A stretch of DNA of 55,682 bases from Cyanophora paradoxa (Eukaryota; Glaucocystophyceae; Cyanophorales; Cyanophoraceae), in assembly GCA_004431415.1 (NCBI GenBank), contig QPMI01000324.1, forward strand, positions 1 to 55,682. The letters are read 5' to 3'. Both the position numbers and the translations under genes were made by a program. The first letter of the stretch is position 1; the number at the start of each line of letters is the position of its first letter. A model generated the notes under the pieces. It was not told the origin of the DNA. It saw only the letters and a list, made by a program, of their open reading frames with translations, and did not search any database. This document shows, piece after piece, positions 19,287 to 27,922 of the stretch.

Positions 19287-19547
19287 TCTGAGAGCACCAG
19301 CGGGCTTGTGGCGGGGGAGGGCGGGCGCCGGGCCTATGAGAGGGCTCCCAGCAGCAAAGTGCGCGGGCGGGAAGAGACTACTGAAGGTGAGGGTGGGGGG
19401 GGCTGGCTGGGCTTGCGTGGCGGCGGGCTGAGCTACCTCCGTATCCGGTGCGTTAGGGGCAGGCGACGCGCAGGCAAAAAGAGACTGCGTCCGTTTTTAA
19501 GACATGGCAGGGAGCGTGGGCGCCTCCGTTAGGGCCCTCATAGCTAG
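19287..19547. other. GC-rich interval, LINE 1 leader and flank
   Basis: No gene seen. By comparison with LINE 2, whose leader is 17 nt, the LINE 1 5' end may lie near 19,310 where AAGCCCGCTGG on the minus strand resembles GGAGCCCTACGGG of LINE 2. Confidence 0.3.
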
Positions 19548-20108
19548 CTAAGGTAATAGCCGGGAGAGCGGAGCCAGCCGAGCAGCGGCGGCCAGGGAAC
19601 GGTGGGGTCGGCCAGGCGGGGAAAGTGCTGTGGGCCTTGCGCTTCTTGATTCCGGAGGAGGCATTCGTGCATCTGTGACAGCCCCGCGTTCCTGCGAGCG
19701 CAGTTGGTGCCGGAAGGACGATCGGCACTTCGCGTGCTGCGTATGTGGTGGCGGACCAGCTAGCCAGACGCGGGAGCACACGGTCTTGCCGTCCCATCGC
19801 AGGGTGATGCTCCCCACGCGGCGGCTCCCAGTTGCCTGCCAGTTCGTCTCATCCGACATCAGGACGCGAAGTTCATCCGCGTGTTCCGTCGTTCGCAGTG
19901 CCGTCACGCGCTCAATGTCGCCGGGGACGACCAGGAGGTGGTGCGTGCGCCCATTGAAGAGGGCGTAGTGGTCGCCGCTCGCCTCCAGCAGGACCGTGAT
20001 GTCCGGTATATGCGGGGGGTGAAGGCTGGCGTTGGGGACTTCCCCATAGGCTATCCGGACCCGAGTGTAGGTCCCTTCGACCGCCGGCTCGTTGCTCGCT
20101 GCGGCCAT
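19548..20108 (-). CDS. Hypothetical ORF upstream of LINE 1
   Basis: From ATG 20,108 the frame gives 186 residues. The first 120 or so look globular (ITVLLEASGDHYALFNG, HHLLVVPGDIERVTALR, ITLRWDGKTVCSRVWLAG), then Pro/Arg/Ser-rich sequence follows. The open frame continues upstream to about 20,864 but crosses the MITE-like element, so the upstream part is probably not coding. It lies on the same strand and about 260 bp before LINE 1; a LINE ORF1 is conceivable, but LINE 2 has none. No family recognised. Confidence 0.35.
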   Translation of the reverse strand: MAAASNEPAVEGTYTRVRIAYGEVPNASLHPPHIPDITVLLEASGDHYALFNGRTHHLLVVPGDIERVTALRTTEHADELRVLMSDETNWQATGSRRVGSITLRWDGKTVCSRVWLAGPPPHTQHAKCRSSFRHQLRSQERGAVTDARMPPPESRSARPTALSPPGRPHRSLAAAARLAPLSRLLP

Positions 20109-20618
20109 GCAGCGGGAGGATCCGTGGGGGGGTACGGGAGTGCTTGGGCGGGCAGGGCGCTCGGTGCCATTAGCTAGCCGAGGTCCAGCTGCGCAATCAT
20201 GTTCCGCGTCGCCTGCCAGCGGCAGCGAAGGGAGTGGCACCCCGCCAAAATGCCTAGAGTGCCGCGTGCTGTTGCGTGTGGCAGCCGGCCTCGCGGTGAG
20301 CCGATCACATCTCGCGTTAGCCATCTCGCTCTTCTCGAGCGTCTGCGAGCTCAGTGGACCGGCCCGGTTCGGCGCGCTCGTGAGGTGACTTCGACGCTCT
20401 GGCGATGCGCCCCTGGCATTCGACTTTTCCAGGAGAGGCGGCCCAAGCCTGAGCAGTTCGGTCTTAGGCATAGACAGTTCGATTGTTATCATCTCTGGGA
20501 CGAGGTGGAGCAGAAGCATCTCGTCCTCATTGTGACCTGCGTGTCGCAGCCTCTGCCGAAGCGGCGCGCGCTCCGGCCCGTGATCATTCAGCGCACCCGG
20601 ATCAGCGGCGAGCCCGTA
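20109..20618. other. Interval with ambiguous open frames
   Basis: Both strands are open. The plus strand reads HLWDEVEQKHLVLIVTCVS and the minus strand reads EMLLLHLVPEMITIELSMP over the same bases near 20,450-20,560, and either could be a gene fragment. I cannot choose between them. Confidence 0.3.
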
Positions 20619-20875
20619 GATCGTCACTTTTGGCTCCAGGTACGTTCGGTACAAAATAGGTACAAAATTGGTACGTTGTCGTACCAGATTCGTACCGCCC
20701 ACTGTACCGTGCACCGACGGTACGGTCGCTGCACCGTCGGTGCGTTTGGTACGCGGCGGACTCGTTCGGTACACGTCGGTACGCTGCCGTACCGTCGGTA
20801 CGCGTCGGTTCACGGCACTGTGTCCAAGCTGCACCAGAACGCACCGGTACCGCCCGGGAGCCAAAAGTGACGATC
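20619..20875. mobile_element. MITE-like element with perfect 19-bp terminal inverted repeats
   Basis: GATCGTCACTTTTGGCTCC at 20,619-20,637 is repeated as its exact reverse complement at 20,857-20,875. The 219-bp interior is packed with GGTAC/GTACC-centred sub-repeats (GGTACG, CGGTAC, GTACCG), giving much secondary structure. The size, ends and lack of a coding frame fit a non-autonomous DNA transposon. No clear target-site duplication is seen. Confidence 0.7.
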
Positions 20876-21160
20876 GGAGCCGCGCACCGGACCAGCGTAC
20901 CAGTATACGTATATATATATAGGTATATGCATACGCCGGCGGAGGGCGTCATTCCCCGCCCACTTCTCAGCCCGCCGGGCCAGCTACTAGAGAGCCATGG
21001 CTAGCCCAGTTCTCGCCCAGCTAGCAGAACTAGAGATCTAGAGCCAGATCGCCACCAAAGATTTGCCAGGCTGGCTCTGGCGTACGCGTTCTGGCTAGAA
21101 ATATATCAAAGCGTGGTATCTGATTCTTTGGGGGATGATCTATCTATCTACCTATCTACG
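20876..21160. other. Interval without recognised gene
   Basis: It contains a short TA-rich run (TATACGTATATATATA near 20,905) and CTAG-rich sequence (20,980-21,050). No coding or RNA feature is visible. Confidence 0.5.
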
Positions 21161-21352
21161 ATTCTGACTGTGAATACATCTTACTGGCCGCTTGTGGGCT
21201 CGTCTAGGCTGCACAGTGCACACACTGAAACTGAAACTGAAATTCTCTGCCTGCCGATTCTGACTACGCATACATCTGACTGGTCGATGGCGAACTCAAC
21301 TAGGCTGTACAAACTGAAACGGAAACTGAAACTGAATTTCGCTGCCTGCTGC
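21161..21352 (+). repeat. Tandem duplication, about 96 bp x 2
   Basis: Both copies start GATTCTGACT and run through ATACATCT(T/G)ACTGG, CTAGGCTG and ACTGAAAC repeats to GCTGCCTG or CTCTGCCTGCC. Each copy contains its own GAAACT-type 6-bp tandem repeat. Confidence 0.65.
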
Positions 21353-21456
21353 TCCTCCACATAGCCTAGCGGTGGCTACGCAAAATTATGCGTGCGGGCC
21401 AGCAAGGAAAGGGACCGGGGGGGACGCGACTAGGGATTCACGTGGGAGGGGAGGGC

Positions 21457-22470
21457 GTGAAGCGATGCGGCCCGCGCGCGCTGTAGGTCGTGTGGCACCT
21501 CGCCGAGCCCGCTGCGCTGTGCGCATCGGGGTTAGCGAGCGCTCGAATCGAGGCGGGATCGAACGGGCCGCTGAGCACCTGGGCCAGGAGAGGGAGCAGC
21601 AGACCGGCTCGAGCTTGCCCCGCGGCCAGGATTTCCGCGACCGCGACCACGAGGGCGAGGGCGAGGGCGAGGGCGAAGCGCTCGCTGCGCTCGGAGAGTC
21701 AATCGAAAGAAAAGAAGCGTGCACGCCGGCAAACGACCGCACCTGCGCCCGAGTGGCCGCAAGCCTGAACTTCGAGAGCGCCAGCAGCCACACGTCCGGC
21801 GGAGAGCGGCATGCGCTGCGCTGCGCACGCCGCCGGCGTTACAACAAGATCAATGGGCAAGCAGCGGAGACAAGAGCGAGCACCTGGCCTGCGGAAGAAG
21901 TCGCCAAGCGAACTGGGCGGTGGTCTTCTGCTCGCGGGGACCAGTCACGCCCGCTCCCTGGCCCGCCAGCGGAGTGAGGGATTGAATCAAAGGAGAGGAA
22001 ACGAAAAGCACCTTGCTTCGCCTCCACAGCCACCGCCTACGTGCCGCGCGTGCCTGTCAGCGGCAGAACGCCCATTGGCGACAGCCGCGGGAGGAATGGA
22101 CAACAAAGGCAACAAGGAGGTCGACAGCGATGCGTTCGCGAGCGTTCGCGGCCGCAACCGGGAGCCAGCCGCCCTGAAGCAAGGCTCTGCGTTTGAAATC
22201 AGGCGGGCGACAGGCGGCGAGAGGGGCAGAGGATGCAAGAAAGTACCTTCGAGCATCGTTCGCGCTGGAAGCCGACGATGTTCGCTGCGGCGGCAGCAAG
22301 TCCGTTCGACCTTTTATGAAAAGCGGCATCAGAGACGCGGGCAGCGCTGCGAGACCCCGGAGGAGCCAACAAACCGACCCGCTGTGAGAGTGAAGCGCGT
22401 CCGCGCGGCAGCCTTCCGTCGAGGCTGCAGCTGCTGGCAGCAAGGCACTTGAAGGCAGCAAGTTTGGGGT
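21457..22470 (+). repeat. Dispersed repeat A, copy 2 (longest)
   Basis: It starts GAAGCGATGCGGCCCGC like copy 1, and past the point where copy 1 ends it continues through GCGTTCGCGGCCGC and GGCAGCAAGTTTGGGG. That distal part also occurs, inverted, in copy 3 (37,650-38,790). Open frames differ between copies, which argues against coding. Confidence 0.75.
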
Positions 22471-22499
22471 ACACGACTGATGGGGGAAAAAGGCTTGCG

Positions 22500-23215
22500 A
22501 GGCCCACAGCGGCAGGGCCGCCGCGGCAGCCGCGCCGTAGTACAGCTTGTCGAGGCCATCTGAAGCGAATGCCAGCGGCTCTTGCGGCCCTTGCTCGCAG
22601 CGCCGCCCGCTGCGTCAACTTCGCGGGTGCTCGCAGCACGCAGCGCGCGGTAGCTACGAGCACGCGAGCTTGTAACTACGGGTCCAGCTCCCCCCGTGGC
22701 GTCGTCCTTGCGCCGCGCCGATCTACAGCTAGATCGACCCGGCCCGCAACCCCGCGCCGGGCGACTTCGCCGCGCTGGCCGGCTTCTTTGCGTGGCTTTT
22801 AGCTCACTTACGTCCGCAGTATCTCTACTACACAACCCCGCACTCGATTTGGAGGGTTGAGGTGCACGCCGGCCGCGGCCACGGATGCGGTTCTGGTCGC
22901 CGGCGGAGCTCTCTCGCATGTTTCGGTGCATAGAGCGTCCCTTTGAGATGCTAACACAGTGCCTCTGACTCTGGACTGGCAGGATATTGCGTGAGCGCGC
23001 GGACCGACGCAACCTTCCGATCGGCGGTCGCCTCGGGTGCGCCTGCCAAGCACAGCATTGGGCCAGCGACGCGCGAGCACGTGGCTGACGAGGCCCAGAC
23101 CGCCGGGACGGGTGAGCCCGCCTCGGATCGTCGCAGTTTGGGAGCTTCTACTACATCGCCAGCGAGCGGGCGGGGCAGCGGGTGGCTGGAGGACGGGGCG
23201 GTGGAAAAAAAAATG
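22500..23215 (+). repeat. Dispersed repeat B, diverged copy
   Basis: It shares with 26,650-27,300 the landmarks GCACGCAGCGCGCGG, GGTGCGCCTCCCAAGCA in changed form and GGGCCAGCGACGCGCGA. It ends in a short A run (23,202-23,211) instead of the C tract of the other copies. Its limits are approximate. Confidence 0.5.
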
Positions 23216-23243
23216 CTGTACCCCAAAAATCAGCATGCGCCGG

Positions 23244-23272
23244 GCGTAGCGGCCCTCCTAGGGCCGCTACGC
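23244..23272. other. Perfect 13-bp stem hairpin
   Basis: GCGTAGCGGCCCT and AGGGCCGCTACGC are exact complements around a CCT loop. It lies just after repeat B. It may be a structured RNA element or a palindromic insertion scar. Confidence 0.5.
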
Positions 23273-23353
23273 TCTCTCTGAAGCACTCCCCGGGTCACTA
23301 TTGACCTGGCCGCCTATTGGGGCGGGCCCGCGCCGGGTGGCGGCGCATCGGAC

Positions 23354-23409
23354 ACGTGGCCTGGTGGTCTCGTCGCCAATAACGGAGACCACCGTAGTAC
23401 AGGCCACGT
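23354..23409. other. Long imperfect hairpin
   Basis: The outer stem ACGTGGCCTG/CAGGCCACGT and the inner stem GTGGTCTC/GAGACCAC enclose a GTCGCCAATAACG loop, with a short bulge on the 3' side. It lies about 80 bp from the 23,244 hairpin. Confidence 0.5.
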
Positions 23410-24228
23410 AGTTAGTTCGTCAGCGCGGGGTGCGCGCGAGACGACGCGTGCGTATGCAGATTCCGGGGATCAGAACTGCGCCGCCGCTCCGGTACGCATC
23501 AGCGATGCCGGGAGCGACGACGCAACTGACACGCGCGGCCGCGGTAACGCTCTGTCGACCGCTGCCGCGTCCGCCACTTCCCGCCACGCGGCCTCACTGC
23601 CCCCGCAGGACAGCCGCGAGAGGAGTAACACCTCTATGCCTTCGCGTCAAAGCGCGGCATATCTTTCAGTGCCTACGCGACAACGCGCGGCACATCTCTC
23701 CTTGCCCCAGTGCTTGGGGCTGCGAGGCAGGCGCCGCGGCCCCTTGCACTCCAATGGTCGGTCTCTGCCCCTCGTGGGCGACTGGCTCTACACTCTCTAC
23801 ACGGCGATTCTCTTGATCCTCTGGTACGCGCCGGCCAGCACATCGCGCCAGTCTGACCCGCAAGGGAGCGGACGGGCGCCTGCAGCAGCCAAGACGCCCA
23901 GTGCAGCGGCGCCCGCTCACGCCGAGCTCCCTCTCCCCGGCCAGCGACGCCGACGCCACCGCCGCCGCCCGCGCGGGCGCTCGCGCGCGCACCACAGCTA
24001 CGAGGCAGCTACGGCCCGGCGCAGCCAGCATCGCCTCCTGGGCCTCCAGCTCCTTTCCGCAGCCACCGCGGTATGCGCTGCCCTCGCGCTCGCCGCCCCC
24101 GTCGCCGCTGGACTGTCCCTGCCCCCCTCGCCCGGGCCGGCCGCAACGCCGCCCGGCTTCACGGCGCCACAGACGCCAATTCTCAACTCCGTCGTCCTCG
24201 CCCACGCCGCGGCTCTCAGCGCGAAACC
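23410..24228. other. GC-rich interval with overlapping open frames
   Basis: Several frames are open but the translations are Arg/Pro/Ala-rich and I cannot support a gene. One reading, RSLPLVGDWLYTLYTAILLILWYAP near 23,755-23,830, holds a short hydrophobic stretch and might be a relic. Confidence 0.35.
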
Positions 24229-24965
24229 CTCGCCCCCGCCGCCCGAGGCCCCCGCCCCGCGCCCCGCCTCGCTCTCGGGTACCCCCGGCCCCCCCTCGCC
24301 CAGGCAGCTGTACCCCCTCCGCCGCAGGAACCGCCGGCGACTGGCGCACTGAGACTTGCCCCGGCGTCGTTAGCGGCGCCCGGTGCCCTCCCTCCCCTCG
24401 CCGCCCCCGCCCCGCGTACTCCCCCGGCGGTACCCTTGCCGAGCGCCCGCCACGGAGCCCCGCCCCGTGGAGCCGTACCCCCCGCCGCGGCGGCCGCCAC
24501 CACGGCGTCCCCTCCTCCTTCAAGGCCCGCGGCCCCGGCCGCTGCCGACTGCGAGCACTCCTCGCCCCCGCCGCCCGAGGCCCCCGCCCCGCGCCCCGCC
24601 TCGCTCTCGGGTACCCCCCGGCCCCCCTCGCCCAGGCAGCTGTACCCCCCCGCTGTAGGAACCGCCGGCGACTGGCGCACTGAGACTTGCCCCGGCGTCG
24701 TTAGCGGCGCCTGGCGCCCTCCCTCCCCTCGCCGCCCCCGCCCCGCGTACTCCCCCGGCGGTACCCTTGCCGAGCGCCCGCCACGGAGCCCCGCCCCCTG
24801 GAGCCGTACCCCCCGCCGCGGCGGCCGCCACCACGGCGTCCCCTTCTCCTTCAAGGCCCGCGGCCCCAGCCGCTGCCGACTGCGAGCACTCCTCGCCCCC
24901 GCCGCCCGAGGCCCCCGCCCCGCGCCCCGCCTCGCTCTTGAGTACCCCCCGGCCTCCGCCCGCCC
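24229..24965 (+). repeat. 331-bp tandem duplication in proline-rich sequence
   Basis: CTCGCCCCCGCCGCCCGAGG occurs at 24,229, 24,561 and 24,892, and the sequence between (including CTGGCGCACTGAGACTTGCC) is repeated almost exactly, giving two full units and a diverging third. The period of 331-332 bp is not a multiple of three in every step, so no frame is preserved through it. It precedes the gene relic at 25,217. Confidence 0.8.
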
Positions 24966-25216
24966 GGGAAGCCGTACCCCTGCCGCAGAGCTCGCCGGCG
25001 ATCTGCGAGCTGAGCTCTGCTCCGGCGCCCTCCGCGGGGTCCAGCGCCCCTCCTCTGCTCGCCGCCCCTGCCCAGTGCACTCCCTTCGCAGTCACACCAC
25101 CAGCCGCTCGCCTCGTCACATTCCCCCGGAGCATCGTCCCCTCTGTCGCCCCTCCCCTGACCCCGCCGCCCGCTGTCTCCATGCCACGCCTCGCTTCGCC
25201 TTCGAACTCGCATACC

Positions 25217-26456
25217 ATGAGTAGGCAGCCGCCCGAACTCGTGATTGAAGCTCGCAGCGGGGGCGCCGGACTCAGGGCGGCGACAGGGGGTACTAGATCT
25301 GCACTCACTGATCTCCATTGTAGTCTGATTCGACACCTACGCCGGACCGTGGCCATGGCTGGCTGCGACGATGTGCTACAGTTTTCGCAACTTGCCCAAG
25401 CGGCACGTCACCCTTATCCAGCCAGCCCAGCAGACCAGCTCGTCATTGACCAAATTTTGGCCGGGGCCGAGCCGCCCACGACACCGTCTGATCCAGCTGC
25501 CGCTCGTAGTCATAGTCTCAACCTCTCAAAAAGCCACGCAGCCCATCTCCCGCCTGAGAGCAAGAACGTACTCAGCGGCCCGGCGAAATCCAAGGAGGCG
25601 GCAGAGCGCAAATTCATTTCTTTGATTCCGACCAAAGAGCATCGGGCGGTTATCGAACATTTCCCTCTACCCGAACGCCAGCTCCAGGACGAAAATAATG
25701 CACCCTCGGACTTCGGCAAGGCAGTCCAAGGGCTGGCCTTCGACGCTACCGCCAACCTTGTGTCAGTCCTCGAGGGAATCGATATAGGCGGCTCTATTGG
25801 TGAAGTAACCGAAGCCACCGACCCTTTCAACATTCCCGAAGCCGACGCTCTAGTTCTTCCACTTGGCCCTGTCTCTCCCGTTCACAAGATACTTCGCGGC
25901 GCCGAATGCTTCTTCCTGGGTGTCCCGGTGCCCCCCCCTCCTGCCCCGAACCCTCGGGCTGCGCACGGCCAGCCCACGCCCGCACGCAGTTTGAGTCGAT
26001 TGCGGAACTCAAGCACCTCTCCCCAGCTGCCTCCTCCCAAGTGGCCCAGAGACTCAACGACTTCCTGGCTGGCAACTCCAACCAAATTGTGATCATGATG
26101 TGCTCAGTGAGACACATGAAGGTGCACCGACGTTCCGGGAATCGTCAGACCGGACAAAAAATTTATTCCTGTAATCTGGAAGTTAAGGGCTTTCTAAAGA
26201 GGTATTTAGCGTGTCTTGAGTCGATGCTGGCGACCTGTGAGAGCATGGCATGTTTCAACCATGGCCCCTGCATGATCTCAGCGAAAACTCGTATTCAGCC
26301 TTCCAAAAGCGGCATCATATCACTCTTGTAATTAATAACTTACTTCAGGAGTGCTTGAAAGCATATGGATGCGCTTCTGCAGAGACTAATTTGGTCATTT
26401 TCACTTCTTTGCCCCCCTGGATTTCAGCCACAAGAGAGTGCGTCCAGAGGGTCTAG
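25217..26456 (+). pseudogene. Frameshifted gene of unknown function
   Basis: Protein-like sequence begins at ATG 25,217 and runs through FISLIPTKEHRAVIEHFPLP and GKAVQGLAFDATANLVSVLE in one frame. Near 25,930-25,990 it continues in a second frame (IAELKHLSPAASSQVAQRLN) and near 26,245 in a third (ITLVINNLLQECLKAYG) to a stop at 26,456. Base composition is lower in GC than its surroundings. The last 370 bp lie inside the left inverted arm, and the right arm carries the same segment with the same frame break, so the break predates the duplication. Retroelement gag or a host gene relic are both possible; I recognise no domain. Introns could explain a frame change, but I see no good splice pairs. 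Confidence 0.45.
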
Positions 26457-27558
26457 AGTCACAGCTTAGTGTTTAAACAATTACTAGATGCCTGAGTACA
26501 ATTAAAACAAGCATTCGCTTCACTGTTCACACCTGTAGCAGCCCGAAATGCATTTTTCAAGGATACTCGAGGATAATGGCAGGTATTCCCCCCCCCCCTC
26601 TTTTTTTTACGAACGAGCCCCAGCGGTGCCAGCTGCTGCGCTCGCGCCCTTGGCCTCAAGTTCGCTCGGCTGGCTGCAGTGCAGAGTCTGCAGCTCCTCA
26701 GCTTCCCGCTCCAGCTCCCGTCGAGCTCGGGCCAGATGCGCTTCGCACCACGCAGACTTGGCGGCCGCTCGCGGCACGCAGCGCGCGGCTATTTCGCCAG
26801 CCAGATGGTGTTACCGCAGGACTGGCCTCCGCCTCGACTGCATCCGCGCGCCCCGCGCGCTGACTTGCTTGTTCCCAACCGCCCGTCTTCGCCGTGCTCG
26901 CCAAGTTCTTCGCCTACCTGTCCGGATACTCGCCGTACGTCTCACTCACGCCCGCAGATCGCCGTCTCTGACCAGCGGCCTGTTAGGAGCGTTCATGATC
27001 AACGCGTCGACGGTTGGGTGGCACGCTGGCCGCCGCTGACTTCGAGCTCTCGCACGCTTCCGTGCGCGAAGCATTCCTCTAAGATGCGCCCGCATTGCAT
27101 GTGGGTCTGGACTCGCCGGGCGCTGCGTGCGCGCGGAACGACGCCACACTCCCGATTGGCGGCCGCCTCGGGTGCGCCTCCCAAGCATAGCTTGGGGCCA
27201 GCGGCGCGCGAATGCGTAGCTGACGATGCGCAGGACGCGACACGGCGCGGCCTTCGGCGGTGCGGCTCGCCGCACGGGGCAGCAGCGGACGGCGGCGGCA
27301 CGGCTCGCGGGACGGGCAGATCTAGAGGCGCGGCGGGCGGCGGGGTGGCTCGCGGGACGGGGCGGCGGCGCAGCGGGCGGGGGGGCGGCTCGGAGGGCGG
27401 GGCGGAGGCCCGGCGGGTGGAGGCCGATGGGCGGGGTGGAGGCTCGGCAGTCTGCAGCGCGGCTCTGAGGGCGGGGCGGAGGCCCCCCCAGGTGGCGGCG
27501 CCGCTCTCCGGTGTGGCTCTTTACCTCCCCCCCCCCCCCCCGCCCCCCCTCCTCCGAC
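26088..27558 (+). repeat. Left arm of a 1.47-kb inverted repeat
   Basis: The sequence from TTGTGATCATGATGTGCTC to CCTCCTCCGAC is found in reverse complement at 35,846-37,314 with only scattered differences. It contains the 3' end of the gene relic, then a copy of repeat B ending in a C tract (27,524-27,540). Flanks beyond both ends are unrelated. Confidence 0.9.
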
Positions 27559-27621
27559 ACAGTCACACCCCAGTTACATCACTAGCTGTACTGTCTCGGT
27601 GTGTGCGAATTCAGTGATCGC

Positions 27622-27922
27622 AGGAGCGTTCATGATCAACGCGTCGACGGTTGGGTGGCACGCTGGCCGCCGCTGACTTTGAGCTCTCGCACGCTTCCGT
27701 GCGCGAAGCGTTCCTCTAAGATGCGCCCGCATTGCATGTGGGTCTGGACTCGCCGGGCGCTGCGTGCGCGCGGAACGACGCCACACTCCCGATTGGCGGC
27801 CGCCTCGGGTGCGCCTCCCAAGCATAGCTTGGGGCCAGCGGCGCGCGAATGCGTAGCTGACGATGCGCAGGACGCGACACGGCGCGGCCTTCGGCGGCGC
27901 GGCTCGCCGCACGGGGCAGCAG
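27622..27922 (+). repeat. Repeat B, 5' part of a copy split by LINE 2
   Basis: Starting at AGGAGCGTTCATGATCAACG it follows 26,985-27,286 almost base for base up to GGGGCAGCAG, where LINE 2 begins. The remainder resumes at 34,961. Compared with the copy in the left arm it lacks the upstream part, so copies are truncated at different 5' points. Confidence 0.85.

Noticed and set aside
23636-25224. Long Pro/Ala-rich open frames as a cell-wall or mucin-like gene
   Set aside because: All frames and both strands are open because of the extreme GC content, and the 331-332 bp duplication does not keep one frame.
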